In this document: in pieces, positions 50,224 to 60,426 of the stretch
Layout of the letters: the number at the start of each line of letters is the position of its first letter
Position numbering within the stretch: position 1 is the first letter of the stretch
Origin: Owenia fusiformis
Taxonomy: Eukaryota; Annelida; Polychaeta; Sabellida; Oweniidae
Assembly (NCBI GenBank): GCA_903813345.2
Contig: CAIIXF020000006.1
Coordinates: 37,413,936 to 37,477,935 of the forward strand
Direction of reading: 5' to 3'
Length of the DNA: 64,000 nt
Program-made: the position numbers and the translations under genes
Notes under the pieces: generated by a model
Told to the model about the DNA's origin: nothing
Databases searched by the model: none
Seen by the model: only the letters and a program-made list of their open reading frames with translations

Positions 50224-50522
50224 CAAGGAGGATTGGCTCCCGGGATCGAGGTTAGATATTTTCCAACAATGAAAACGTCGAAATGTCGTTATTTTCTGAA
50301 ATTATAACCGACTTTAAATTCAATATAAACGGTTCAAAAGATTCGAACCAATATCTCGATCATTTCTTGTGGGTTTTGGAATTTTTCACTAAGAAATAAG
50401 ACCAAAATTCACGATTCAAATGCTGAAGTGAACAAAACGGCAGGTGTTTGAATTTTGTATCACGACATGCCCATATATGGGACAGGGTAGCGATGTTGCT
50501 CTCTGGGAGCCAATCCTCCTTG
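50224..50522. mobile_element. hAT-like MITE, copy 2
   Basis: The termini are CAAGGAGGATTGGCTCCC and its inverse. The interior matches the copy at 29657-29926 (TATTTTCCAACAATGAA, GACCAAAATTCAC, AGTGAACAAA) but is about 30 bp longer. The flanks GGCTCTGA and GGCTTTGA differ at one base and the right one is shifted by one base, so the target duplication is decayed. Confidence 0.85.
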
Positions 50523-50737
50523 AGGCTTTGATAAGGGATGCAAAAGGTGTCTTCCTGTTACCAAACTTATTACGGAGGGGGTGTAAGTTTTAAGTGTTGT
50601 TCAATAATTGAAAATTAGCATCGATATACTCACCACTAGAGGCAACACTTTGAACAGTTCACATCTTATATTCTCAGATTAGGCAAAGCTAAAGAAAAGA
50701 TAAAAGATATTAAAACATAAAAAGAGAAAAATTATTT

Positions 50738-50990
50738 GAGCCTGGCCATGGGAAAACTGGTCTTATCACAAAAATCAAAATTGTGCTACAGAGCCAAAAA
50801 TGTGCCCGAGATAAGAGGAAAATGTACTAAATTAAAATCCGACTTTTTGGTAAATATATGCAAGGAAAAAACGTTAAGACATAAGTCATGGCTCATTTGA
50901 AAGGTCTTTTTGTGCTTTTTAAGATAAACAAAAAATCAAAATATTGAAAAATCAATCTGTGATAAGACCCCTTTTCATGTGGCCTGGCTC
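50738..50990. mobile_element. MITE with about 30-bp terminal inverted repeats
   Basis: The left end GAGCCTGGCCATGGGAAAAC, continuing to GGTCTTATC, pairs with the inverse of GATAAGACCCC...GGCCTGGCTC at the right end with a few mismatches. ATTT occurs on both sides. The interior is non-coding. An open frame starting in its right arm (50944-51168) has no recognisable domain. Confidence 0.75.
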
Positions 50991-51962
50991 ATTTACAACT
51001 GGTAACTCCAATCCAAACAATGAATTAATCTACAAAGAGTCAACCTACCATTTCGCCTATTCAGAAACAAATATCAGTAGGCAAAGTGCTTTAAGTAATG
51101 CCATAGGTTCTGGGCCGATATATAAAGATGGCAGCACCAACATAATCCAGTATTATCTTTTTCTCTGAGAAACATAGATAAACACAGATCGATTACCATG
51201 CCATCTATATTTAAAATGATTTCTATCGCCCTTAGCCTATGATGTCGAACTCCCGTGCAGTGATATTGGAGAGGTTAAGCTAACGATGTTTTTCACAACG
51301 TAACCGTGAACACAAAGTACAAAAATTAACAAAGGAATGTATCGAGCGCTCATAGTTTTATGCGCGCTTAGTCTACTTCAGATACTCTTTCAGCATCAGA
51401 GTTTCGGGTTTAGAACGGGATAATTTGAAATTTGACGTTGGGTCAACGGGAACCATTTTACTCGTGTCTATTGAACACTATGCTGTCAATTTTGATTTCG
51501 ATGCACAATTGAATTCTTGATGAACACGATGATGTATGTCATGCATGATTTAGCGCCAAAAATCTTACGAAACGAGCTCGTTTAAAATATGTATTAGAAA
51601 ACCAGCCATAAAACCGCATCAATGACATACTATAGAATCATTACACGCTATGGTGTAGTCTAAACAAACACTGGATTTGAACGGCTATTTATATGAGAAG
51701 GCTACATGAATTTGTATATGGTCGAGTGATACGTACAGGTTCAGTTTCGATTATATATGCAAAGCTTAACCTCTCCATTATCTATACCGAGACACTGCAT
51801 GGGAGTTCGCTATGATGTATTTCCATATAAGCTCATATAGCACTAAAATGGAAGGACATTCATTTTCAGGTGACAGGTAACTTACTTGACCCATTAGACA
51901 CATTCTTATTGGGCTAGACAAATGATGCATTAATTTATAAGATGTAGACCACAGAGTTGAAT
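50991..51962. other. Upstream region of the first sulfatase gene
   Basis: The promoter of the sulfatase is expected here. I see no strong TATA box or initiator that decides the start. No exon is supported. Confidence 0.35.
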
Positions 51963-53501
51963 ATGCTACCACCATCAAGATTCGTGAAGAAATTCTATCT
52001 GGTGCTGACACTGATAATAGCAGGGGTGCTATGCAAGAGGAAGAATGTATTATTTCTTGTTGCTGATGATATGAGACCGGAACTGGGAGCTTACTATGGC
52101 AAAGACTTCCCGGCACCAGTGTATCCTCCAATGCATACGCCTAATCTTGATTGGTTAGCCTCTCGGAGCCTCCTTTTGAAAAGGGCCTACTGCCAAGTGG
52201 CTTTGTGCTGCCCTAGTCGGACATCTCTCCTGACGAGTCGGCGACCAGATACAACTCATATTTATGGCTTTGATAAGTACTTCAGAAAGACCGCTGGCAA
52301 TTTTACAACAATTCCTCAGTATTTTAAGGAGAACGGCTATGAGAGCGTTGGTATGGGCAAGGTGTTTCATACAGGGGGTTGTTCCGGAAATGATGATCCG
52401 CCATCTTGGTCTGAACCATATTTCCGTGCTCCGAACTACCATTATTGGTCCGGTGAAACAAAACACAGCTGGATCGCGGTAAATGAAACTGCAGAGAAAA
52501 ATACTCCCTTACCAGATACACAAATAGCACAAAATGCAATAAAGGTTCTAAAACGTGTAGGTCCAGTATCTCAAAAAGAGGACAAGCCATTCTTTTTAGC
52601 CGTTGGATTTCACAAGCCTCATTTACCATTTGTTTTCCCTGAACGATTCCTGAAGTACTACCCCAAGGAGGTTATAAGACCTCCTGCTAATCCGCAAGCT
52701 CCAGTTAACATGCCAAACATTGCTTGGTTCAATTACTGGGATTTGCGCACTAGATATAAAGATATCGACAAACTAAATATATCCGGCGCTCCAAATCACA
52801 CACTGCCCTTAAACATAACGCTGACTCTGAGAAGAGCATATTATTCAGCGGTCACCTTCACTGATTCACTCATTGGAGATATCATACAAGAGCTGATAAA
52901 ACAAAATCTACTGGATGATACAATAATATCGTTCTGGGGAGATCATGGTTGGAAACTAGGGGAACATGGCGCTTGGTGTAAAGAGACAAACTTTGAATTA
53001 GACGCGCATGCTCCGATGATGATCTCAGTTCCTGGGTATACAGAGAAGGGAATCCAAACGGAACGCTTGACTGAGTTTGTGGATTTGTTCCCTACATTGG
53101 TGGAAGCAGCGGGATTAAAACCGCTGTCCCTATGTCCTATAAACTCATCATCCGTTAAAACTTGCACAGAGGGTGATAGTCTTATTCCTTTGATGAAAAA
53201 ACCAGATGCCAAGTGGAAAACAAAAGTATTCACTCAGTTCGCCAGAGAGGACTGGGAACATCCTGATTGGATGGGGTACTCAATGAGAACAGATAACTTC
53301 CGGTATACAGAGTGGGTGAAGTGGCTGAAAGATCCAATCAACAAACCTGATTGGTCCATACTTAAGGGAGTTGAGCTATATGATCACACGAGAGATCCAC
53401 AAGAAAACTACAACTTTGCCTCAGATAAGTCATATGCCGAAATTAGGTCGCGTCTAAGCAAAGAGCTCAGGGCTGGTTGGAGGAAGAACAATAACATATA
53501 A
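51963..53501 (+). CDS. Iduronate-2-sulfatase-like enzyme 1, intronless, LTSR variant
   Basis: A 512-residue single-exon frame. The start is the ATG at 51963, followed by a signal peptide (LVLTLIIAGVLC). The sulfatase fold opens at KNVLFLVADDMRPELG, where Asp35-Asp36 are the expected calcium ligands. The formylglycine signature is CCPSRTSLLTSR with Cys82 as the residue to be oxidised. GDHGWKLGEHG gives Asp327-His328, the second metal and active-site pair. FLAVGFHKPHLPF and the C-terminal WMGYSMRTDNFRYTEW block are typical of the iduronate-2-sulfatase branch. That enzyme removes the 2-O-sulfate from iduronate in heparan and dermatan sulfate, normally in lysosomes; this paralogue's substrate is unknown. 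The odd point is Ser92 where the family has Gly in LTGR: AGT at 52236 is one transition from GGT. That Gly lies in the motif helping the formylglycine-generating enzyme, so activation may be weaker. Vertebrate IDS genes have many introns; this one has none in the coding region. Confidence 0.93.
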   Translation: MLPPSRFVKKFYLVLTLIIAGVLCKRKNVLFLVADDMRPELGAYYGKDFPAPVYPPMHTPNLDWLASRSLLLKRAYCQVALCCPSRTSLLTSRRPDTTHIYGFDKYFRKTAGNFTTIPQYFKENGYESVGMGKVFHTGGCSGNDDPPSWSEPYFRAPNYHYWSGETKHSWIAVNETAEKNTPLPDTQIAQNAIKVLKRVGPVSQKEDKPFFLAVGFHKPHLPFVFPERFLKYYPKEVIRPPANPQAPVNMPNIAWFNYWDLRTRYKDIDKLNISGAPNHTLPLNITLTLRRAYYSAVTFTDSLIGDIIQELIKQNLLDDTIISFWGDHGWKLGEHGAWCKETNFELDAHAPMMISVPGYTEKGIQTERLTEFVDLFPTLVEAAGLKPLSLCPINSSSVKTCTEGDSLIPLMKKPDAKWKTKVFTQFAREDWEHPDWMGYSMRTDNFRYTEWVKWLKDPINKPDWSILKGVELYDHTRDPQENYNFASDKSYAEIRSRLSKELRAGWRKNNNI

Positions 53502-53572
53502 CATGGACTCCATTAGCAATATTAATGCTTACTTTGGACCAAGAGAACCCTTTCTTGATAAATGTTTAAGAA

Positions 53573-53578
53573 AATAAA
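53573..53578 (+). terminator. Candidate poly(A) signal of sulfatase 1
   Basis: AATAAA lies 72 bp after the stop codon, the first such signal downstream. A second AATAAA pair follows near 53748. Confidence 0.5.
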
Positions 53579-54781
53579 ATTATTAGAGGAAATCTTAGCC
53601 GTTCACATGATATACAACGCTCGAATAAATCTATCATAGTTTATCGATAAAATGTTTTAAAATATTACCGGTCATTATTAACAGATAGAGAGATAATACG
53701 AAACAGTTATCTTTTTTTGTTCTGTTATGTGCAATTTTTTATTTCCAATAAAACAATAAAAAGATGTTACATTTAATGAAATGTTCAAATATATCATTTA
53801 TAATGTATTCGTTCTGTCTGTATAAGATATACTGGTCTATTTAGATACTGGTACCATTTTAGATACACATTTGAGATATACATGTAGACATATAATACTA
53901 GAGACTTTTTGTTCATACATACGATTAAATACATTCGACTGTAGGATGTGTGAATTCAACCGCAGGATTACGGCTGACGGATTAACTTACTAAGTTATGG
54001 ACCACTCATTAAGTATGAATAATATCTACCACCATTATATCTCAACGAATTGGCCATAAGACAGTAGGTTAAACCATCAACCGGCAGTTGAATTCGCCAA
54101 TGCTACCTTATACTACATGAAGCGTATTGCTACCATTCATGGAAAACAAATTTAACTCAAAATTAAGTTCAAAATGTACATCTTTTTATTTTTGACGTCT
54201 ACTGGATGATCCGCTTGTTAGTGAATTCGAACGACTTTTTGAATTGGTTAGGAATTGTGTTGCTGATGCCTGGGTCACATTTGCTCCGATTCATCGGCTG
54301 GCGCCCGGCCGATTGATTATCCTGTTCACAAATGTGAACATGATGAATCGCAGTAAATGTGACCAAGGCATCATGCCTGGGTCACATTTGCTCCGATTCG
54401 TAGGCCGGCGCCCGGCCGAATGAGTATTCTGTTCAAAACTGAATACAATTGTGAACAGGATACTCAATCGGCAAATGTGACCTTATAAACACTCCACATT
54501 GAATTATTTACAAGTAGAAACCAGTCATTTTTACATTAAAACGAAATTAAGATCCAAACATTGTGAGGGTTTTATATTGCTATTCACTACCAACCTCCAT
54601 TCGTCAAACGTATGTAGTGGAGTCGGAGGATATTTTAATGGTAAACAGGTAACCATTTTTTGTTTCAGTCGAGAAAGTGCGAATATCACTCCAGACCTGA
54701 TTTCATTCCGAGTCCATTTCCGGGACACCACATACAAACAAGGACATCGAGGTTTTGAAAACACGACAGTGATCGACCACA
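53579..54781. other. Spacer between sulfatases 1 and 2
   Basis: Apart from the inverted-repeat element at 54262-54483 this is AT-rich spacer. An open frame at 54499-54846 overlaps the start of sulfatase 2 in another frame and has no domain. It is probably chance or 5' UTR sequence. Confidence 0.4.
54262..54483. repeat. Palindromic element with partly duplicated arms
   Basis: GGTCACATTTGCTCCGATTC occurs twice in direct orientation (about 54271 and 54382), each followed by GGCGCCCGGCCGA. The inverse, CAAATGTGACC, closes the element near 54474 and also occurs near 54353 as GTAAATGTGACC. TATTCTGTTCA and TGTGAACAGGATA form further arms. It is likely a MITE in which a unit was duplicated, about 300 bp upstream of the sulfatase 2 start codon. 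Confidence 0.7.
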
Positions 54782-56302
54782 ATGAGGGAAATCGGGAGGA
54801 TGTTGATTATTGGATTGCTCTTAAACATAGGACTTGTGATATGTAAGAGGAAGAATGTCTTATTTCTGGTAGCTGATGATATGAGGCCAGAGCTTGGAGC
54901 CTACTATGGCAAAGACTTCCCAGCGCCAGTGTATCCTCCAATGCACACACCTAATCTTGATTGGTTAGCCTCTCGAAGCCTCCTTCTGAAGAGAGCCCAT
55001 TGCCAACAAGCAGTATGTTGTCCGAGCAGGACGTCGTTACTCACTGGACGCCGACCAGACTCAACTCATATATACGGTTTTGATAAATACTTTAGGAACA
55101 CTGTTGGGAATATAACAACTATACCCCAGTACTTTAAAGAAAATGGTTATTCCACGGTTGGTATGGGGAAGGTTTTCCATCGTGGTGTTTGCTCAAATCA
55201 TGATGATCCTCCATCTTGGAATGAGAAGTATTTCCACGCCCCTAATTATGAACGTTGGGAAATTCACCACAGCTGGGAAGCCGTGAATGAGTCAACAGAG
55301 AAACAACACCCTCTGCCGGATGAACAACTTGCCCAACACGCCATCGATACTCTCAAAAGACTCGGTCCTCAGTCCAAAGAAGAAGATAAACCATTTTTCA
55401 TTGCTGTTGGTTTTCACAAACCACATTTACCTTTCGTATTCCCTGAACGATTTCTGAATGCATATCCAAAAGGTATTATTCGAGCCCCTGCAAACCCGAC
55501 GGCCCCTGTCAACATGCCCCACGTAGCCTGGTTTAACTTTAAGCCTATATTCCGCTACAAAGATTTGCTCAAATACAACCACACGGGTGAGCCCAACAAT
55601 ACACTCCCTTTACATCCAACTTTGGAACTAAGACGAGCTTACTACGCATCTGTCACTTATACAGATGATCTCATAGGACGTGTGTTAGAGGAAGTTCAGA
55701 ATCAAAACCTATTAGAGGATACGATTATATCATTTTGGGGAGATCATGGATGGAAACTGGGAGAGCATGGAGGTTGGTTAAAACAAACGAATTTTGATAT
55801 TGATACACATGCGCCGATGATGGTCTCTATACCTGGATACACAGAGAAAGGCATTCAAACCGAGCGCTTGACTGAGTTTGTAGACTTGTTTCCTACATTG
55901 GTGGAAGCGGCGGGATTAAAACCACTGCCTCTTTGTCCCCTCAATTCATCCTCAGTTGAGACTTGCAGAGAGGGTGAGAGTCTCATTCCACTTATTAAAT
56001 ACCCGAATGTCAAATGGAAGACAAAGGTTTTCTCCCAGTTTCCAAGAGAGAACATAGAAAACCCTGATTGGATGGGGTATTCTATGACTACAGATAATTT
56101 CCGTTACACCGAATGGGTGAAATGGTTGAAGGACCCCATTAACAAACCCGACTGGTCCATTCTTAAGGGAGTTGAGCTGTATGATCACACAAAGGATCCT
56201 CAAGAAAACTACAACTTTGCTGAAGATAAATCCTATGCAGATGTTAGAGCGTATCTCAGCAAGGAGTTAAGGGCTGGGTGGCGAAAGAGCAATGGCGCAT
56301 AA
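54782..56302 (+). CDS. Iduronate-2-sulfatase-like enzyme 2, intronless
   Basis: A 506-residue single-exon frame with a signal peptide (MLIIGLLLNIGLVIC) straight after the ATG. It is a close duplicate of the gene at 51963: from CKRKNVLFLVADDMRPELG onward long blocks are identical at protein level. The formylglycine signature is intact (CCPSRTSLLTGR, Cys79). The calcium ligands are Asp32-Asp33, and the second active-site pair is Asp321-His322 in GDHGWKLGEHG. A change worth noting is Trp-Leu-Lys (GGWLKQTNF) where copies 1 and 3 have Trp-Cys-Lys (AWCKETNF, EWCKHTNF). Asn-x-Ser/Thr sites suggest passage through the secretory route. The expected chemistry is hydrolysis of a sulfate ester on a glycosaminoglycan, by family. 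The true substrate and lysosomal versus secreted location cannot be read from the sequence. Confidence 0.94.
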   Translation: MREIGRMLIIGLLLNIGLVICKRKNVLFLVADDMRPELGAYYGKDFPAPVYPPMHTPNLDWLASRSLLLKRAHCQQAVCCPSRTSLLTGRRPDSTHIYGFDKYFRNTVGNITTIPQYFKENGYSTVGMGKVFHRGVCSNHDDPPSWNEKYFHAPNYERWEIHHSWEAVNESTEKQHPLPDEQLAQHAIDTLKRLGPQSKEEDKPFFIAVGFHKPHLPFVFPERFLNAYPKGIIRAPANPTAPVNMPHVAWFNFKPIFRYKDLLKYNHTGEPNNTLPLHPTLELRRAYYASVTYTDDLIGRVLEEVQNQNLLEDTIISFWGDHGWKLGEHGGWLKQTNFDIDTHAPMMVSIPGYTEKGIQTERLTEFVDLFPTLVEAAGLKPLPLCPLNSSSVETCREGESLIPLIKYPNVKWKTKVFSQFPRENIENPDWMGYSMTTDNFRYTEWVKWLKDPINKPDWSILKGVELYDHTKDPQENYNFAEDKSYADVRAYLSKELRAGWRKSNGA

Positions 56303-56394
56303 ATTGGAGAAAGTTAAACTCCCTATATGCACTGATGTACAATAATTTCTACATTCAACGAAGATAGAGTGCCATGTGACCTGTGCGGGGTCCG

Positions 56395-56482
56395 TGCATT
56401 ATACCGAAACCCATTATACCGACGCGCATTATACCGAAACCCATTATACCGACGCGCATTGTACCGAAAGGCGTTATACCGA
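56395..56482 (+). repeat. CATTATACCG repeat cluster, left member of an inverted pair
   Basis: CATTATACCGAAACC and CATTATACCGACGCG alternate in about five 15-bp units. The same text occurs inverted at 58578-58622, so the two clusters bracket about 2.1 kb. Confidence 0.8.
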
Positions 56483-57735
56483 ATGCCATAATCACTGTTC
56501 CACAACTAAATACGTTGACGGAACGTCAATGTAACAAGATTGATGAACTTCCTGGTCACGAATTTTTTACTTTCTCGATTTAAACCTACTAATAAGTCAA
56601 GTTGCAGATTATAATTTGGCCCAAAGTTAGAAAATATAGCCTAGTTTTAATAAGTTTCTTCGATTTGGAATTTGTTTTGTAAATGAAGCTGTAATTCATG
56701 TACTAAGCCCCTCGCTTTTGTTTCATTGACGAAAGCCTGTTATATTACCAATGTATGTTACTTTGTCAATGGGGATTTAGCCCGACCATTTTTAGAAAAC
56801 TTGAAAATCTCTAGAATTTGAATAAAGGTAAATAACAGTGCAAAAACTAAGTTGTTTTGATAGAAAATTACACACAGAATTCAAATGGAAGAAAATGTTA
56901 GTCTTTACTCTTTAGTGGTTAAAAATGCAGATCTCCTAAAATCTCATTAAAACGAGACCTTAACGAGATTTCAAAGCAATATGGAAAAGCCACTATTAGA
57001 TAGATGCCCTAGGCTATTCTCCGTACTTGTGTCCGTGCCTCATTTTGAGTAGCGAGTGTAAATTATTTTCGGAAACATGATTATGTTTTCCCTGTAATAT
57101 GAATTGGAGATATCTGACAAAATATGGATAGCCTAAAATATAAATTTTGTGTTTTAGAACATGCGGAAATATCTTGAACACTTTGAAACTGAAGTACAGT
57201 TCCTTAATTGGTTGTTCAGTTTTCTTGTTTTTGTTCTACACAACACTTGTGTTTAATAGCCACGCGTAATTATTAATAAGCGTAATCAGATATTTCAAGC
57301 GTCGAAATAGCTTATTTTCCTCGACGTATCTACACAAACCCATTCACTTACCGTTATATTGATGAGCGATCTAGATGCGTCAATTATAATTGTTTTCCCT
57401 CATCGGCTTTAGTGGCCCGCGATACCTTTTATTTCATTCATTTGAGACGCAATTGATATATTGGCAACAAATCAAATGTTCGAAATGATTCTTCTTCGCT
57501 TTGAAATGTTTCTCTACCCGATATTCAAAGATGTGTCTTAAATATTATACTTTACATTGATCACGATTCTTGTACTTTCTGTCTTTACGACTCCCGTTCA
57601 CATTTGCAAGAGTTGTTGATTGCATTGCCTTGATCGTTGGTCGAACTTCGATTCCAACTAAATCAGATTAATCAAATAAGAAATGTAATATCGTGTTTAT
57701 CCAAGCAAATAATTGTAACAACTACATTATGTTTT
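56483..57735. other. Spacer downstream of sulfatase 2
   Basis: No gene is supported. AATAAA at 56821-56826 is a possible poly(A) signal for sulfatase 2, about 520 bp after its stop. Confidence 0.35.
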
Positions 57736-58130
57736 AGCAGTTTTGACACCTAAGCAGGGTAGCCTAGTGGCGTAGACTGAGGCTACTTTGCGGTTGAACG
57801 TCGTGGGATGCGGAGGTCCCGCGTTCGAGTCCCAGGTACGGAGTTGTTGATCATTGTCACTACGGACACCCGGTCCGAAGGTCCAACCGTTTACCGGCCC
57901 TTGGCATGGGTTGGTTCTCTGGCCGCTCTTGCCGGAGACAGATTGTGAGACTGTGGTTGGTTCCTCCACTAACGTGCTTTAGTAAACTCCGGGAGTCAAA
58001 TAGTATGGTAGCGGGCCCCCACCAAGGGCAGTAGTGGAACGACGCGATTCGGTCCCAGTATGGTTGCCTTGCAACTGAAGAGACTCGAGGAAATCATGCC
58101 ATTCGCAGTGACCCAGAAAAGACTTTTGCT
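57736..58130 (+). mobile_element. tRNA-derived SINE, copy B
   Basis: The element starts AGCAGTTTTGACACCTAAGC. It carries a polymerase III box A (TAGCCTAGTGG, 57760-57770) and box B (GTTCGAGTCC, 57823-57832), and ends near CCAGAAAAGACTTTTGCT. It matches copy A (35385-35779, opposite strand) along its full 395 bp. The tRNA-like head lacks a foldable full tRNA and is followed by an unrelated body, so this is a SINE and not a tRNA gene. Confidence 0.87.
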
Positions 58131-58577
58131 TCATAATTTAACGTTTTAATTCGTTTATTTACATACTTTATTCATATTACCCTCCAGGCAGTTATGATTT
58201 TTATCGGTCAAATGAATGAACGAGACATATAGATACTATTAAATACATATAGATAGTATCAACACCATAATTCAATTTGTCGGACATATATAAAATAACA
58301 CTTGAAAACACAACACACATAGCTGTAATATCCGTAGCATTTGGCACAGTCGGTTCCCACGCTCTATCATTTTGTGTGGTCATCATAAGATAAGGAGGTT
58401 GGACCATGGACTTTCAACAGAGTCAAGAAATTGGCATCAGGAATGTCCACACCATTGTTTTCGTTAGTTATGGCAAGGCCCCGGAGGAAAAACAGCATTC
58501 GTGGGTAGCTTAATTTTTGTACCAATTAGAGCCATGACGTAAACTCAACCAAGAACGGTGGAGCAAAGTCACTATGA

Positions 58578-58622
58578 CGCATCGGTATAATGGGTTTCGG
58601 TATAATACGCGTCGGTATAATG
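58578..58622 (-). repeat. CATTATACCG repeat cluster, right member of an inverted pair
   Basis: Three units read GGTATAATG(GG) on this strand, the inverse of the cluster at 56395-56482, with about two differences over the shared 45 bp. Confidence 0.75.
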
Positions 58623-59380
58623 AGGTGATCCCACCTGTGCAATTGACAAATTAAATAATATTCAAGGGGAGTTTTGAAAGTTCTCATCTAGCGTATAGAG
58701 AGCTTTCGATATACGTTATTTTGAATACGTATACGCAAACTTGTACATTTTCAAGTCAGGTATAGCACTGGGGAGGAACTCTATCTTGAAACAAAGACTG
58801 GATGCTTTCATCCTCCAAAACCAAATATTTGGCAATTACTGGAGTATGCAGTTCGTGAGTTCCGGTTTCAAAATATGAAAGAATAAGTCTGCCATTGCTG
58901 AGGTATTCACAAATCAATTCCCTCGTTTAGGAAACGAGAACATTTTTTTAAATGAAATGTACTTTCCTGGTTTCTGTAAACCCTTCTTCCCAAAGGTGTT
59001 TTATAACGAAAATTAAAAGTTGCAGTATAAGTTTGACTGAAAACTTATATCAAAAGCTCTCTATTGAAACAATTAATCAGGTTTTGGTAATATTGCATTC
59101 TGGTTAATCAAAGTTGACAATGTATCCCTAGCTAATGAAACAAAAGAGCTGACTTTACCACCAATGACCTCACTTTAAAACATTTGTCTTAAGACGATAT
59201 CAATTGAGATACTTTGTATATATTCAACCTAATTCTACTTCAAAGCCAGAAACATGTATTCAAGATTCAAGGTTAGACTGTGCCAATAATTTGCCACTTA
59301 TTTTTTTGTCGTAAATTTCCCGATGTGATATTATGATTAATTTGTAATGGCATTTATAGAGATTATTTAATGTGAGGTTT

Positions 59381-59484
59381 TTGATACAGGGTATATCTAA
59401 GGGGAATACAATATATCGACCCGAGGGACAATAGGGACCGAGGATTGACATATTGTATTTACCGAGGGATATACCCTGTATCAA
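59381..59484. repeat. 104-bp imperfect palindrome
   Basis: TTGATACAGGGTATATC at 59381 pairs with GATATACCCTGTATCAA at 59468-59484, and AATACAATAT pairs with ATATTGTATT further in. Arms of about 35 bp surround a 35-bp centre containing GAGGGACAATAGGGACCGAG. It is likely a short MITE. Confidence 0.75.
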
Positions 59485-59567
59485 CAATTAGTAGATTATA
59501 CGGATTTAAAGCCTAATCCCCTGGCTCAGTATCTACTCTGTGGATTTGTGACGTCGTAGACCTGATG

Positions 59568-59620
59568 AGCGGGTGATATATATATATTTAAAAAAAATAT
59601 ATATATATATATCACCCGCT
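59568..59620. repeat. Perfect 20-bp-arm hairpin
   Basis: AGCGGGTGATATATATATAT and its exact inverse, ending TATCACCCGCT, surround an A-rich loop. The arms begin with GC-rich text, so this is more than a plain AT microsatellite. Confidence 0.8.
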
Positions 59621-60426
59621 TACTTCAGATATCAATTATATTCCTGCATGTTATTTACCTATAACACTACTAAGTATGAAATAAATGATGATTATCTTAA
59701 GGTTGGCCTGTATGTATTTTGTTGTTATTCTTGCCACTTGCATCGTTAATGAATGGATATGTATTTGGAATTATGGGGTTTTGATTTTTGTACTTTACTG
59801 AATCGTGTTTATCTTTATATGTGGTCCGGGTAAAGATACATTAAATATACAAGTCGATTATTGGATCGATCACGTGTTTATGTTTTACAAATGATGTTAT
59901 TTGTATACGTCCAATATTGCATCTTAACTTCCATGCAATAAACACTTTATTCTGAAAGTATTGATTAGTAAACTCTTAAACTCTAACCATTATTCAAATC
60001 TTCCTGAAAAACTCCAACGAGTCTCATTAAAATGATCTCCGTAAAAGTACGCAGTTGTGGTTAATGGTCATTGTATTGTTTTAGATAATTTTGATTTTAG
60101 AATAGTTACAAGCTGTCACATGAGCTGCGATAATACTTACTTTATACGATATAGGTCACTTCATAATTTTACATCACGTCTCATTGTTCCAAGATACATG
60201 TAAGATTATACATGTATAGTATATTAGGAAGTGCTAGTGCTTGTTGCTTATAGAGGATATTGTTATAGACAAGTTAACACGGAAATACAGAACAAAGACC
60301 ATTTAACTTTGATTGAACTATAACGCTGATATTACATGTACACGTAGGAACATTGTAAAGATACGATATGTATTTCACATGAGTAGTGTTTGTATAATTG
60401 CAGATAAAAATCTCAGTCGGTTAACA

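Larger units (their letters stand above)
58623..60426. other. Upstream region of sulfatase 3
   Basis: It holds two inverted-repeat structures, listed separately. A splice-acceptor-like stretch TTTGTATAATTGCAG ends at 60403, 23 bp before the chosen ATG. A non-coding first exon joined there is therefore possible. Confidence 0.4.

Noticed and set aside
50944-51168. 74-residue open frame upstream of the sulfatases
   Set aside because: It starts inside the right arm of a MITE and has no recognisable domain.
57757-57840. Possible tRNA gene with box A and box B
   Set aside because: No full cloverleaf can be folded, and the same head with a 300-bp body occurs twice, so it is a SINE head.
60313-60426. 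N-terminal extension of sulfatase 3
   Set aside because: The 38 extra residues would precede and bury the signal peptide. The ATG at 60427 has better context and an adjacent hydrophobic leader.
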